Shown: positions 43,548 through 52,893 of the stretch, piece after piece
Position numbering within the stretch: the first letter of the stretch is position 1
How the letters are laid out: every line of letters begins with the position of its first letter
NCBI GenBank assembly: GCA_051275515.1
Contig: JBNMOT010000005.1
Coordinates: 1-64,000 of the forward strand
Origin: Oleispira sp051275515
Lineage (GTDB): Bacteria > Pseudomonadota > Gammaproteobacteria > Pseudomonadales > Oceanobacteraceae
Length of the DNA stretch: 64,000 bases
Reading direction: 5' to 3'
The notes under the pieces: model-generated
What the model was told of the DNA's origin: nothing
Seen by the model: only the letters and a program-made list of their open reading frames with translations
Database searches by the model: none
Made by a program: the position numbers and the translations under genes

Positions 43548-46460
43548 ATGCGTTTTAGTTCAATAGTGACTTTATTTATCGGCTTATTTATAAGCCCGCT
43601 CAGTTTGTCTGCCGTATGTCCTTCTTCCAGCAGCAGTGCGGTTGCGGGTAATGGTAATTGCACTGTTACCGGATCGGAATCAACGATACAGCTTAATTTT
43701 AACAGTGGGTTCGATGATACAACCGCTATTACAGCAGTCGGTGGCAATGCGGGAGATAATGTAGGCGCTCAGCGTAAACTTTCTTTTATTAAGGCTGTTG
43801 AAATACTGGCTGACCAAATTACTTCGACTCAGACTATTATCGTCGATGCCGCTTTTTCATCACTCTATTGTACGTCATATTCGGCCACCCTAGGCAGTGC
43901 TGGGGCCTCTTCCAATACTGCGAATGTATTTCCTCTGCCAGCGTTAGCGATATCGAATACCTTTTACCCGATTGGTCTCATCAATAGTCTAGGCGGTATT
44001 GATTATAGCTTAGGCACATCAGACATAAACACTGAGTTTAATTCTAATATTGGTAATACGGGCTGTTTGCAAAGCAGTAACGGTTGGTATTACGGTTTCG
44101 ATGCCCCCCCCTCTAACTATATTGGTTTCACAACCGTCTTATTACATGAAATGACCCATGGTTTAGGGTTTGCCAGCTTGGTTGATGCTTCTACTGGAGT
44201 CAAACCGTATGGACTTGATGATATTTTTTCTAATAACTTATATTCAAAACTAGACGGGTCTTCTTGGGCGAATGCAGGATACCTCAGTAATGCAGAGCGA
44301 TCTGCTTCTGCCATTAGCAGTAATGGTTTGTTGTGGAATGGGTCTAATGTGAATGATCAAGCGCAAGGTCTATTAACGGCTGGCTATCATGATGCTGATG
44401 TCTCTAGTTCATTTACCTCGGGTGATCGCGTTCAGATGTATGCACCAAATTCTATTGAGTCTGGGAGTTCTGTGTCTCACTTTGATACAGCTGCTTCTCC
44501 GAATGAAATCATGGAGCCGCAATATACGGCAGGTCAATTAGACTTAGGCTTAGCGTTATATTTATTAAAAGATATCGGTTGGGATGTTACGGGATCTGTC
44601 TCAAATATTGCGCCTAGTATTTCAGCCCTTGATCAATCCACTAACGAAGACAGTATCAAGGTTGTCGACGCCAGCAGTTGGGGCAGTGACATTGACGCTG
44701 ATACTCTTACTTACACTGTGAATAGTGCCTGCGCGACCAATATTACTTGCAGTATAAACACCAATGGAACGGGGTTAAGCATGACCCCCGCGGCTAATCA
44801 TAATGGAGGAACTCATACCATTACGGTCAGTGTTAGTGATGGTATTAATGCTTTAGTCAGCGATACTTTTAATCTCAATGTTGTCGCGCAAAATGATGCT
44901 CCTGTGCTAACGGGCCTTCCCAATCAAAGCATTAGCATAGGGTCGTTTAAAGACATTGTATTGTCTGGTTATGCCTCTGATGTAGATACAGATCCACTCA
45001 CTTTTGCAGTGACTGCGTGTGGTGCAAATCTAACGTGTACTTTCCCCAATGCGACAACTCTTCGTTTAACGCCCAATAGTGGGGGAGGGTCAATGGTCTC
45101 TGTTACGGTTGAAGCAGACGATAGTAATGGGGAGACAAATACGGATTCGTTTGATGTCAATATTTCTGCGTCTATTCCTAGTACGACAGTCGAGGTTGCG
45201 GGTGAGGTTTTGAATAATGGTGATACCTTTACGTTGTTAGATAGCAGTACTCAAATTAACGTCAATAACGGCAGCACAAATTATAGCTATGACTTAAGCT
45301 ACAACAGTTCTGATGTAGGCAGTTTAATTAGCTCAAATTCTAGCGGCTTAACCATCGCGTTACCGACCGCCGGTGCGTTTGCCGGTGAATATACTCTGAC
45401 AATTACTGATGACACTGATGGAGATGTTATTACGATTACAGTAATGCGGCTTCTGCGTTTAAACTGGAGCACTAAGGCATTACTCAATGAGGATACTAGT
45501 CAGACATTGAAGATCGAGGGGGGGGCGCCTGGTACTGTTTATAACTTGGTCCAGTCAGGAAGTGCTGTTCTAGTATTCCGTGATGATACTGACAACTCAA
45601 TAATCGTTGCAACCGCTGAAAATGATGCTGAAAACTATAATGCTGCAGTGATTAGTCTTGATAGTTTAACAGTAGCCTCCCTATCCAATATGGATGTTAC
45701 GGTGCAAAGTACTTATGACGATGTCGTTGAGGAGGGTGTCCAGGTCTATCCTTCTTCACCGCATCAGTTTACGGTAATCAATAGCTCAGATGCTGCTCTC
45801 GAAAACGCCGAAGCTACTTTGACTGGCGGTGAAATACTGCTTACCGAATTGAATGTGCCGATGAGTTATGACGCTGATGTCAGTGGAGAGTTTACCGTGT
45901 TACTTCCAAATACCAATGCCTTATCAGCAGGATCAACCTATGAAATACAGATCAGTGCGCCAGGCTACAATTCTAACACCTTGAGTTTGAACAGTGATAA
46001 TACCGTTCATGATGTGATTCTGGTGAAAATAGTGACGGGCATCGTATTGATGGGCAACATTACAGCGCAGGGAAACCAAGATTTCTTGCAAGACGCGCCG
46101 GTTGTTAGAGTAATTTATAGAGATGACATGACCGACGTTATTCCAGTTTCAGTTGCCTCTTCGACACGAGCAAATTTTAATTTTGAGGTAGATCTCAATT
46201 TAAAATCTTTGAGTGCATTAATAATCAGCCAAACCGATTCAGAGGTGATTGAATTGGATATAGCAAATATAAGTCAAAGCCAAAATCTTGATGTCATATT
46301 ATTAAATAATGCCAGTATCGTTATCTCTCAACCTGTCGATACTGGTGGAGGTGGAGGTGGAGGGGGTGGCAGTTTGATTTGGCTTAACGTATGCGGGTTA
46401 TGCATGTTGTTTTTCAGAAGCCTATTATTAAAACGTGAAAAAATCAGACTCCGTACTTAA
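43548..46460 (+). CDS. Secreted metalloprotease-like protein with cadherin-like repeats and GlyGly-CTERM tail
   Basis: A 970-residue secreted protein; GGAG precedes the ATG at 43548, and an upstream in-frame start at 43494 lacks a site. Order: signal peptide (to about 20), a metallopeptidase-like domain with HEMTHGLGFAS near residue 200 (HExxHxxG core, third ligand not His), two bacterial Ig/cadherin-like repeats (about 360-540), a further carboxypeptidase-regulatory-like region near 830, and a C-terminus with nine Gly, a TM helix and basic residues. This last is the GlyGly-CTERM pattern handled by rhombosortase after type II secretion. The peptidase assignment is moderate. Confidence 0.72.
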   Translation: MRFSSIVTLFIGLFISPLSLSAVCPSSSSSAVAGNGNCTVTGSESTIQLNFNSGFDDTTAITAVGGNAGDNVGAQRKLSFIKAVEILADQITSTQTIIVDAAFSSLYCTSYSATLGSAGASSNTANVFPLPALAISNTFYPIGLINSLGGIDYSLGTSDINTEFNSNIGNTGCLQSSNGWYYGFDAPPSNYIGFTTVLLHEMTHGLGFASLVDASTGVKPYGLDDIFSNNLYSKLDGSSWANAGYLSNAERSASAISSNGLLWNGSNVNDQAQGLLTAGYHDADVSSSFTSGDRVQMYAPNSIESGSSVSHFDTAASPNEIMEPQYTAGQLDLGLALYLLKDIGWDVTGSVSNIAPSISALDQSTNEDSIKVVDASSWGSDIDADTLTYTVNSACATNITCSINTNGTGLSMTPAANHNGGTHTITVSVSDGINALVSDTFNLNVVAQNDAPVLTGLPNQSISIGSFKDIVLSGYASDVDTDPLTFAVTACGANLTCTFPNATTLRLTPNSGGGSMVSVTVEADDSNGETNTDSFDVNISASIPSTTVEVAGEVLNNGDTFTLLDSSTQINVNNGSTNYSYDLSYNSSDVGSLISSNSSGLTIALPTAGAFAGEYTLTITDDTDGDVITITVMRLLRLNWSTKALLNEDTSQTLKIEGGAPGTVYNLVQSGSAVLVFRDDTDNSIIVATAENDAENYNAAVISLDSLTVASLSNMDVTVQSTYDDVVEEGVQVYPSSPHQFTVINSSDAALENAEATLTGGEILLTELNVPMSYDADVSGEFTVLLPNTNALSAGSTYEIQISAPGYNSNTLSLNSDNTVHDVILVKIVTGIVLMGNITAQGNQDFLQDAPVVRVIYRDDMTDVIPVSVASSTRANFNFEVDLNLKSLSALIISQTDSEVIELDIANISQSQNLDVILLNNASIVISQPVDTGGGGGGGGGSLIWLNVCGLCMLFFRSLLLKREKIRLRT

Positions 46461-46484
46461 ATGATAGAAATAATAGGTTCAAAT

Positions 46485-46512
46485 AAAAAACGCAGTATTC
46501 ACTGCGTTTTTT
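46485..46512. terminator. Bidirectional intrinsic terminator
   Basis: CGCAGT (46491-46496) and ACTGCG (46501-46506) form a hairpin with six A before and six T after, so it can act on both strands. It serves the metalloprotease-like gene and the DUF1289 gene, whose 3' ends converge here. Confidence 0.85.
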
Positions 46513-46727
46513 ATGTCTAGCATTTTTATTTGGAACATTTTTAAAGTATTAACATTAGGAAGAGAGTATTAAAAATATTTGAGGCCCTTAATACGTTTTA
46601 TAAGACAGGTTTTTTAATGACGTGCAATAAATGCTTGTTGTTGAAGAAAGTGAAGATGAAAATGTTAAATGGCCACTTGATATTTACCCCATAGAAAAGC
46701 CGATGTGTCGCATAAAATATGCGGTTG

Positions 46728-47063
46728 TTAAAACAAGTCGATTTGCGGGTCCTTTTTGCTGATATCGTTGGCAGACTCAGATTCTTGATAAATAATAGCC
46801 TCACCAAATAAATCGAACTGGGCTTTTTGTTGTTCTTTAGCTTGGGCCTCTAGCAGCATTTTTTTATGCCTTGCAGCCTCGACTCTTTTTTCACGTCCTT
46901 GACAAATCTGAACGACCAGATGTTTTTGGTATTCAGTAAACTCATGCCAATGAAAACGCTCTTCACGACTGCGAAAGCAGCCTTTACAGAAGCCTTTATT
47001 ATTCACGGTGCAAATACTTCTGCAAGGGTTTAGCGTTTGAAAAAATTCGCCTTGATCAATCAT
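46728..47063 (-). CDS. DUF1289 domain protein
   Basis: A 111-residue protein. The DUF1289 Cys motif is visible near the N-terminus: NPCRSIC then FCKGCFRSREE and a following HWHEF. A charged C-terminal extension (60-111) is coiled-coil-like. Probably a small metal-binding protein; the function is unknown. Located upstream of nothing on its strand; gloA lies 37 bases before it on the same strand. Confidence 0.85.
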   Translation of the reverse strand: MIDQGEFFQTLNPCRSICTVNNKGFCKGCFRSREERFHWHEFTEYQKHLVVQICQGREKRVEAARHKKMLLEAQAKEQQKAQFDLFGEAIIYQESESANDISKKDPQIDLF

Positions 47064-47100
47064 ATCTTTATTATTAATAGCATTATGTTAAGCCCCAAAT

Positions 47101-47508
47101 TTATGAGAGTTCGTGTTCTGGGTCTTCTTTTCTCTCAATGAGTTCTATTTTGTAACCATCGGGATCTTCAACAAAGGCAATGACCGTTTTGCCGCCTTTG
47201 ACAGGCCCAGGAGGACGGCTAATTTTTCCTTTAAGATGTTCGATAATAGAACACGTCGCATAAATGTCATCGACTTCTAAGGCGATATGGCCATAACCAT
47301 TGCCTAAATCATATTCGTGAGTATCCCAGTTGTGAGTCAATTCAAGTACGGCACCTTCGCTTTCATCTTGGTAGCCCACAAAGGCAAGGGTATAGCGGTA
47401 TTCTTCATTATCACGGCGGCGCAACAGCTTCATACCCATGACTTGGGTATAAAATTCAATCGATTTGTCCAAGTCACTGACGCGAAGCATGGTATGTAAA
47501 ATTTTCAT
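47101..47508 (-). CDS. gloA: Lactoylglutathione lyase (glyoxalase I)
   Basis: Converts the methylglyoxal-glutathione hemithioacetal to lactoylglutathione. The 135-residue product has all four metal ligands of the E. coli enzyme at the same positions: His5, Glu56, His74 and Glu122. Length matches. It is 49 bases downstream of nth on the same strand. Confidence 0.95.
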   Translation of the reverse strand: MKILHTMLRVSDLDKSIEFYTQVMGMKLLRRRDNEEYRYTLAFVGYQDESEGAVLELTHNWDTHEYDLGNGYGHIALEVDDIYATCSIIEHLKGKISRPPGPVKGGKTVIAFVEDPDGYKIELIERKEDPEHELS

Positions 47509-47557
47509 GATGTACTCCTAGGTACTTATCGTCTGAGCGTTATAAGCCTTTTAATGT

Positions 47558-48196
47558 TTAATCAATTTCTATTTTATCTTTATATTCACATAAATCTTCA
47601 ATAATACACGAGCCGCATTTGGGCTTGCGAGCAATACACGTATAGCGGCCGTGTAAAATAAGCCAATGATGTGCATCCATCATAAATTCTTGCGGGATAA
47701 AGCGTACCAGTTTTCGTTCGACCTCATCGACATTTTTACCCGGTGCTATTTTAGTCCGGTTTGATACGCGAAAAATATGGGTATCGACAGCCATTACCGG
47801 ATGGCCAAAGGCTGTATTTAACACCACGTTAGCAGTTTTACGGCCAACGCCCGCCAAAGCCTCTAATGCTTCTCTATTATCTGGTACGACACTATTATGG
47901 AGCTCTATTAGGTCTTTGCACAGTTTGATGACATTTTTAGCTTTGCTGTTAAATAGACCGATGGTCTTAATGTATTCTTTTAAACCCTCTTCACCCAGTG
48001 CATAGAGGGTTTCAGGTGTATTGGCGATTGGGTAAAGTTTGCGCATTGCTTTGTTAACACTGACGTCGGTTGCTTGTGCTGACAAGACAACGGCTACTAA
48101 CAACTCAAAGGGGCTGGTATATTCTAATTCTGTTTCTGGATTTGGATTTTCATGACGCAGGCGCGTAAAAATCTCTGTGCGTTTAAGCTTGTTCAT
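47558..48196 (-). CDS. nth: Endonuclease III
   Basis: Base-excision-repair glycosylase/AP lyase for oxidised pyrimidines. The 212-residue product has the catalytic Lys in GVGRKTANVV, the Asp in AVDTHIFRVSNR, and the C-terminal [4Fe-4S] site with Cys spacing 6-2-5 (CIARKPKCGSCIIEDLC). Length matches the E. coli protein. Upstream on the same strand is an RND/MMPL gene. Confidence 0.95.
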   Translation of the reverse strand: MNKLKRTEIFTRLRHENPNPETELEYTSPFELLVAVVLSAQATDVSVNKAMRKLYPIANTPETLYALGEEGLKEYIKTIGLFNSKAKNVIKLCKDLIELHNSVVPDNREALEALAGVGRKTANVVLNTAFGHPVMAVDTHIFRVSNRTKIAPGKNVDEVERKLVRFIPQEFMMDAHHWLILHGRYTCIARKPKCGSCIIEDLCEYKDKIEID

Positions 48197-48269
48197 ACCG
48201 ATGTTTATTCTAGAGTTGTATGGCGTAAAGAATAAACCTCGTACGGCATAATTGAAAGTGACGGCTCAG

Positions 48270-50630
48270 TTATTTTCCTTTCATTACTGAATCACTAAGC
48301 TCAGAAGTCTGAGGTGACTTTTTTAACTGCTGATTCTTGACGGTGGATTTATGTTTATCCAACAATATGAGTAGGGGCGGTAAAAATAGAAAGTCGACTA
48401 GTAAGGCCATTAGGATGGTGATGGCTAACAACATGCCCATATTATTACTGGGGTTAAAATGAGAAAATTGCATGACCATAAAGCCCCCTACCAGAACTGC
48501 TGAAGTCACGAGTAATGCATTCCCCACCGTCTTAAATGCATAGCGAATAGCCTCTTGGGTATCGAGATTTTGCTCGCGACGAGCCCGCAAATATTTGCTT
48601 AAAAAATGCACTGTATCATCAACCACAATGCCCAAACTTAAACAAACAACTACCGATACGGCAGTATCAACCAGTCCATTCATCATTCCCCAAATACCAT
48701 AAGCCATTACTGCGGGAATAACATTAGGGATTAAACTGATTAAGCCCATTTTGAATGAACGTAGAGCAAAAATCAGTAAAAATGAAATCAACACCAGTGC
48801 CATAGAAGTGCCGGTCATCATGCTGTTGATATTACGAAACGTTAGGTTAGCAAATACAATATCCAGCCCTGTGCCTTCATCAACATGAATCGCGGGCGCA
48901 TTCGCTTTTAACCAGGCTAACGATTTTTCTTCAAGTTCGAGAATATAAATAGAATCTGCTTTATCAAATGATACGGTTAGTCTTGACGCAGAGCGTGAAT
49001 TATTAATGGTATCGTCAAGTCCCAATCCGAGTGGTAAAGAGAGTTCGTATAATAATAAGTACTGAGCCGCTAGCTCGCGATTTTCAGGAATTTTAAACCA
49101 GTCTTCGTTATTGGCGTGAAGATTTTTATTCAGGCGCTTAATAATACGGGTAATGCTATCCACACTTGACACTTTATCTTGGGTTAATAACCATTGAGAA
49201 AAATTATCAGTCTGCTGTAAGTATACTGGGTTATTAATGCCATTTTCTTGCTGGCTATCAAGTACAAAGAAAATAGTGTGCAAGCCGCCCAAGGTATTAT
49301 TGGTCGCCTCAATAGTATTTCTTACCTCGAACGAGGTATCAAAAAATTCATGCCAGCGCTCTGTAATGGTATTTCTATGCAGTTGGCTGCCTACGGCAAT
49401 AATCAGACACGCCATAATAATGAATAATGGTTTATAAAAGCGAATAACTACGTTTGCAAATTTGAGCATGATCGAGGGTGTATTGTTTTCAATCTTGCCT
49501 TTGGGGATCGGCATGAGTGCCAGCATGGCGGGCAAGAATAAAATGCTGTAGATCCAGGCAAAAAATACTCCCACGGCAATCATATTGCCCATGTCGCGGT
49601 AAGGGGGTGAATCGCTAGTATTTAAGCACAAAACACCAATAATGGTGGTGATGCTCGTAATAAATACCGGAGAAAAATTAATTCTCAATGCTTCTTGAAT
49701 TGCGTCAAGCTTTGAACGCCCGTGATTCAATTCGTAATAATAACTAATTAAAATGTGAATGGTATCGGCGACGGCAATGGTTAAAACCGCCGTTGGTACA
49801 AACCCGGCCGGTGGCGTCATTGTATATCCTAGCCAGCCAAATAACCCCATTGTTGAGACGACTGAAAATGTGATGATCATTAAGGTTAATAACATACCTG
49901 AAAAAGTGCGTAATAAAATGATCATAATAATGGTCATGACCAAGTAAGACAGTCCTAACAGATTTTCGATGTCTTGCTTAATAGCCTCGCCCATTGTGAC
50001 GTTGGAGGCTAATGATCCCCCCACTAAAATATCAAAATCAGAAAAGTTAAGGCGAAGGCGTTCCGCTAATTCTCTGGCGGCGCGAACCGTTTCTTTTGAC
50101 GTCACCATCGTCATTCCTTCGGGCAAAACAGTGCGGACATTAATACCTGTTGAAGCACCATCTTCAGAAATTAAACGGTGCAATAAAGTAGGTTCTGAAA
50201 AGGTTGTTTTTCTTATCTTTGCTAAAGTGTCCGCGGATAATTCCAGTGCATCATAATAAAGATAATCGATCATTAGATCGTCATCTTCTACATCAGTATG
50301 CTGATAATTTTGCAGTGATGTGACGCGCTGAGAATAAGGAAGTTTCCAACTTTCGTCGGTCAACGTCTCAATAAGATCTAAGCCTGAGTTAGTGAATAAA
50401 TCGCCTTTCTTAGCATGAACATAAAAATAAACATTTTCTTGTTTAGAAAAGGTCCTTTCCATGTCTTCAAACGCTAACAGTTGAGGGTTATCTGGACCAA
50501 AATAAGCGCGAAAGTCACTTGTGAATACGAGTTTCGAGGCGCCAAAACTGATCACTAAAACAAGTAAAAAAGATAGGCTGGCGATCCATTTTCGGTAGGT
50601 AATGACCCAGCGGATGTAGTTTTCACGCAT
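48270..50630 (-). CDS. RND/MMPL-family transporter, orphan paralogue
   Basis: A 786-residue inner membrane transporter closely related to that at 15438-17762: both share ENGINNP in the second periplasmic domain, ELAAQYLLLYELSLPLG-like and LGIVVDDTVHFLSKY segments. Two blocks of TM helices with periplasmic domains between. Unlike its paralogue it has no LolA-like or barrel gene beside it. A Ser/Lys-rich C-terminal tail follows the last helix. Substrate probably a lipid; not determinable. Confidence 0.85.
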   Translation of the reverse strand: MRENYIRWVITYRKWIASLSFLLVLVISFGASKLVFTSDFRAYFGPDNPQLLAFEDMERTFSKQENVYFYVHAKKGDLFTNSGLDLIETLTDESWKLPYSQRVTSLQNYQHTDVEDDDLMIDYLYYDALELSADTLAKIRKTTFSEPTLLHRLISEDGASTGINVRTVLPEGMTMVTSKETVRAARELAERLRLNFSDFDILVGGSLASNVTMGEAIKQDIENLLGLSYLVMTIIMIILLRTFSGMLLTLMIITFSVVSTMGLFGWLGYTMTPPAGFVPTAVLTIAVADTIHILISYYYELNHGRSKLDAIQEALRINFSPVFITSITTIIGVLCLNTSDSPPYRDMGNMIAVGVFFAWIYSILFLPAMLALMPIPKGKIENNTPSIMLKFANVVIRFYKPLFIIMACLIIAVGSQLHRNTITERWHEFFDTSFEVRNTIEATNNTLGGLHTIFFVLDSQQENGINNPVYLQQTDNFSQWLLTQDKVSSVDSITRIIKRLNKNLHANNEDWFKIPENRELAAQYLLLYELSLPLGLGLDDTINNSRSASRLTVSFDKADSIYILELEEKSLAWLKANAPAIHVDEGTGLDIVFANLTFRNINSMMTGTSMALVLISFLLIFALRSFKMGLISLIPNVIPAVMAYGIWGMMNGLVDTAVSVVVCLSLGIVVDDTVHFLSKYLRARREQNLDTQEAIRYAFKTVGNALLVTSAVLVGGFMVMQFSHFNPSNNMGMLLAITILMALLVDFLFLPPLLILLDKHKSTVKNQQLKKSPQTSELSDSVMKGK

Positions 50631-50982
50631 AGTGTTTATGTTTATATGATGAGAAGTGCCCTCATTCTATGTAGGTAATGAGAGGTTACAAGGTCAATCT
50701 AGGACGTTTATATGAAAATGCACTTTAACGGTGTTTCATGATGTTTATTATAGTGAATCATGATGTTTGTTTTAGTGAGTCATGAACGATTAACCCTAAA
50801 TTTGTGAGTTGAAATGACTCAATGATGGTTTTCAGCGCGCCAGCAATCTAATCGCTAGGTTCTGCGGCCTTACTGCTGTTATTGGGCTGGCAGAGTATCA
50901 TGTGGGTTGCACTGCCAATGCTCGAAGTACAGGTGATATTGCTATTGAGTTGGCAACGTCTCCCTCATCTTCAACCTTTGAC
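50631..50982. other. Intergenic gap with 22-bp tandem repeats
   Basis: Contains the tandem repeat at 50736-50788. A hydrophobic stretch of open frame at about 50855-50985 on the plus strand lacks a start codon after an in-frame TAA and is not called. Confidence 0.55.
50736..50788. repeat. 22-bp tandem repeat, two and a half copies
   Basis: Units at 50736-50757 and 50758-50779 differ at three or four positions; a third partial copy starts at 50780. Each begins TCATGA. Lies upstream of the MMPL gene start and may bind a regulator. Confidence 0.75.
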
Positions 50983-51120
50983 TTAGGCAGAGTCTTCTGG
51001 AGCGTATTTAGCACTATTATTTCCAGAAGTATCCGCATAGTCTGCGCGTCTAAGACTAATGGTGGTGACTAGACCTCCTAATACAACGCTGCAAGCAAAT
51101 AGTGAATAAAGCAACATCAT
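50983..51120 (-). CDS. Small membrane protein of 45 residues, unknown
   Basis: An ATG at 51120 preceded by AGGGAG at 5-base spacing opens a 45-codon frame. The product has a hydrophobic N-terminal helix (about 1-22) with a Cys, followed by Arg-Arg and a polar C-terminus. The strong ribosome site and helix support a real gene; no family is recognised. It stands alone, downstream of rsmC on the same strand. Confidence 0.5.
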   Translation of the reverse strand: MMLLYSLFACSVVLGGLVTTISLRRADYADTSGNNSAKYAPEDSA

Positions 51121-51216
51121 GGTACTCCCTAAGCTGTTTGAGACTTAATGACAGTCTAGATGATGTTTCTGATTTTGCTTTCTCTGTGTACTAATACCGG
51201 ATACTTATATCGGGCA

Positions 51217-52224
51217 CTAGTACTTAAGTCGTAATACTTTAAAACCATTGCCTTGAACAACTGTTTCTACGCTATGGCAGCTTTTTTCAGCCCACTGTTC
51301 ATAGGCTAGCTGTCGATTAGCAACAATCCATACTTCGCCCCTTGGCAGTAAGTGCTGCTTAGCAGTCCGAATTAACTGTTGGGCAAAATTGTAATCGGTG
51401 TCTTTACCTTGATGAAAAGGGGGGTTACAAATAATAGTATTAAATTTCTTGGTTTGACTGAGGCCATCACTTGCAAATACCGTGCAATCAAGGCCCATGT
51501 TTTTGGTGTTCATTTCTGCTGATGCCAGCGCCATACCATCGATATCAACCATTTCAACATACAGCTCTGGCTGGCGAGCTTTACAGGTTATCCCGATAAT
51601 GCCACTGCCGCAGGCGAGGTCTAATACGCGGCCACGTTTATTAAGGCTGATGTTATCCAGTAGCAGTTTTGTCCCGCCATCTAATTTACCCGCATTGAAA
51701 ACCCCCGGGTAAGTCGCAAACTCTAAGGTATCTCCCTCTAAATTGTCGTATTTAAAGGTGCTGAGTTCTTTCTCCCAGTTGAAATCAACGATCGGTGTCA
51801 ACTTAAATGACCATAAAGAACATTTACGGGCGACATCCATTTTGATTATCCCACCCCCAAAATCTTTTACTGCATTATCTAAGCTTCTGCCGCCAGCGTC
51901 ATTAGCGGCCAGTAAATAGATTGTTGTTGGCTGTTGAATTTGGCTGGCTAACCAGCGTAATAGACTGTGACCAAAAGCTTTAGATTTTGGCCAATATACT
52001 AACGCCGCAGAAAATTCATGTTGGCTAGGTACTCCAAATTCGGAGCGTAGCGCTAGCTTTTCACAGGCTTGGTGAATGCGGGCATCAAAATTAATCAGTT
52101 GGCAGCCATGAGGCTTGAGCAACTGAAGTAAGCCTTGGTCTGAAGGAGGATTAACGATCAATAGCTGGTCGTTGATTATTTCTGGGTTTCGCAGTAATAA
52201 TTGGTTGATCGGTAATGAAGTCAT
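51217..52224 (-). CDS. rsmC: 16S rRNA (guanine-1207-N2)-methyltransferase
   Basis: SAM-dependent methyltransferase of 335 residues. The N-terminal half is the degenerate methyltransferase domain of RsmC; the C-terminal catalytic half has the SAM site VLDLACGSGIIG near residue 199 and the active-site motif NPPFHQG near residue 268. Length matches E. coli RsmC (343). A TAGATAA heptamer repeat lies directly upstream. Confidence 0.9.
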   Translation of the reverse strand: MTSLPINQLLLRNPEIINDQLLIVNPPSDQGLLQLLKPHGCQLINFDARIHQACEKLALRSEFGVPSQHEFSAALVYWPKSKAFGHSLLRWLASQIQQPTTIYLLAANDAGGRSLDNAVKDFGGGIIKMDVARKCSLWSFKLTPIVDFNWEKELSTFKYDNLEGDTLEFATYPGVFNAGKLDGGTKLLLDNISLNKRGRVLDLACGSGIIGITCKARQPELYVEMVDIDGMALASAEMNTKNMGLDCTVFASDGLSQTKKFNTIICNPPFHQGKDTDYNFAQQLIRTAKQHLLPRGEVWIVANRQLAYEQWAEKSCHSVETVVQGNGFKVLRLKY

Positions 52225-52241
52225 AGGTACGTAATGCCAGA

Positions 52242-52269
52242 TAGATAATAGATAATAGATAATAGATAA
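52242..52269. repeat. TAGATAA heptamer tandem repeat, four copies
   Basis: Four copies of TAGATAA lie between the rsmC start and the ppa stop. Not coding. Slippage could vary the distance between rsmC and its promoter. Confidence 0.85.
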
Positions 52270-52365
52270 AAACTAAAACAGAAAAACAATGAGGATTTTC
52301 ATGCTGATATAGAGATAAATTCAGGGTAAGGGTTAATAACGACTATTAATACTTAGCCTAGGGAG

Positions 52366-52893
52366 TTAACCCTTGTAAGCAGCCGCGGCCTTAATAATGG
52401 CGGCGCGAGCAGAATCTGCATTTTCCCAGCCTTCAACTTTAACCCACTTACCTTTTTCAAGATCTTTGTAATGCTCGAAAAAATGGGTTATTTGGTCTCG
52501 CAATAGCTGTGGGACATCATCGATGTCTTGGATATCGTTATAAAGCGGCGTTAATTTCTCGTGAGGAACCGCTAACAGCTTTTCATCACCGCCCGCTTCA
52601 TCCGACATTTTCAAAACGCCAACAGGACGTGCACGGATAACAGATCCAGGCATTACAGGGTAAGGCGTGATTACTAATACATCTAACGCGTCGCCATCAT
52701 CAGCCAAGGTATTATTGATGTAACCATAGTTTGCAGGATAGAACATAGGAGTGGCCATAAAACGGTCAACGAGCAATGCGTCCATGTCTTTATCGATCTC
52801 ATACTTGATCGGTGAAGCATTTGCTGGAATTTCAATAGCAACATAGATGTCGTTCGGTAAATCTTTACCGGCTGGAATGGTGTTGTAACCCAT
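52366..52893 (-). CDS. ppa: Inorganic pyrophosphatase, family I
   Basis: Hydrolyses pyrophosphate to phosphate. The 175-residue product has the family I metal site DDGDALDVLV, the N-terminal VAIEIPANASPIKYE and the Lys/Tyr residues PANYGYI. Length matches E. coli (176). Stands alone. Confidence 0.95.
   Translation of the reverse strand: MGYNTIPAGKDLPNDIYVAIEIPANASPIKYEIDKDMDALLVDRFMATPMFYPANYGYINNTLADDGDALDVLVITPYPVMPGSVIRARPVGVLKMSDEAGGDEKLLAVPHEKLTPLYNDIQDIDDVPQLLRDQITHFFEHYKDLEKGKWVKVEGWENADSARAAIIKAAAAYKG

Noticed and set aside
46598..46807. Minus-strand frame of 69 codons overlapping the DUF1289 gene
   Set aside because: Overlaps a recognised gene in another frame and shows no family features.
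50855..50985. Hydrophobic plus-strand open stretch
   Set aside because: It follows an in-frame TAA, has no start codon with a ribosome site, and overlaps the end of the 45-codon frame.
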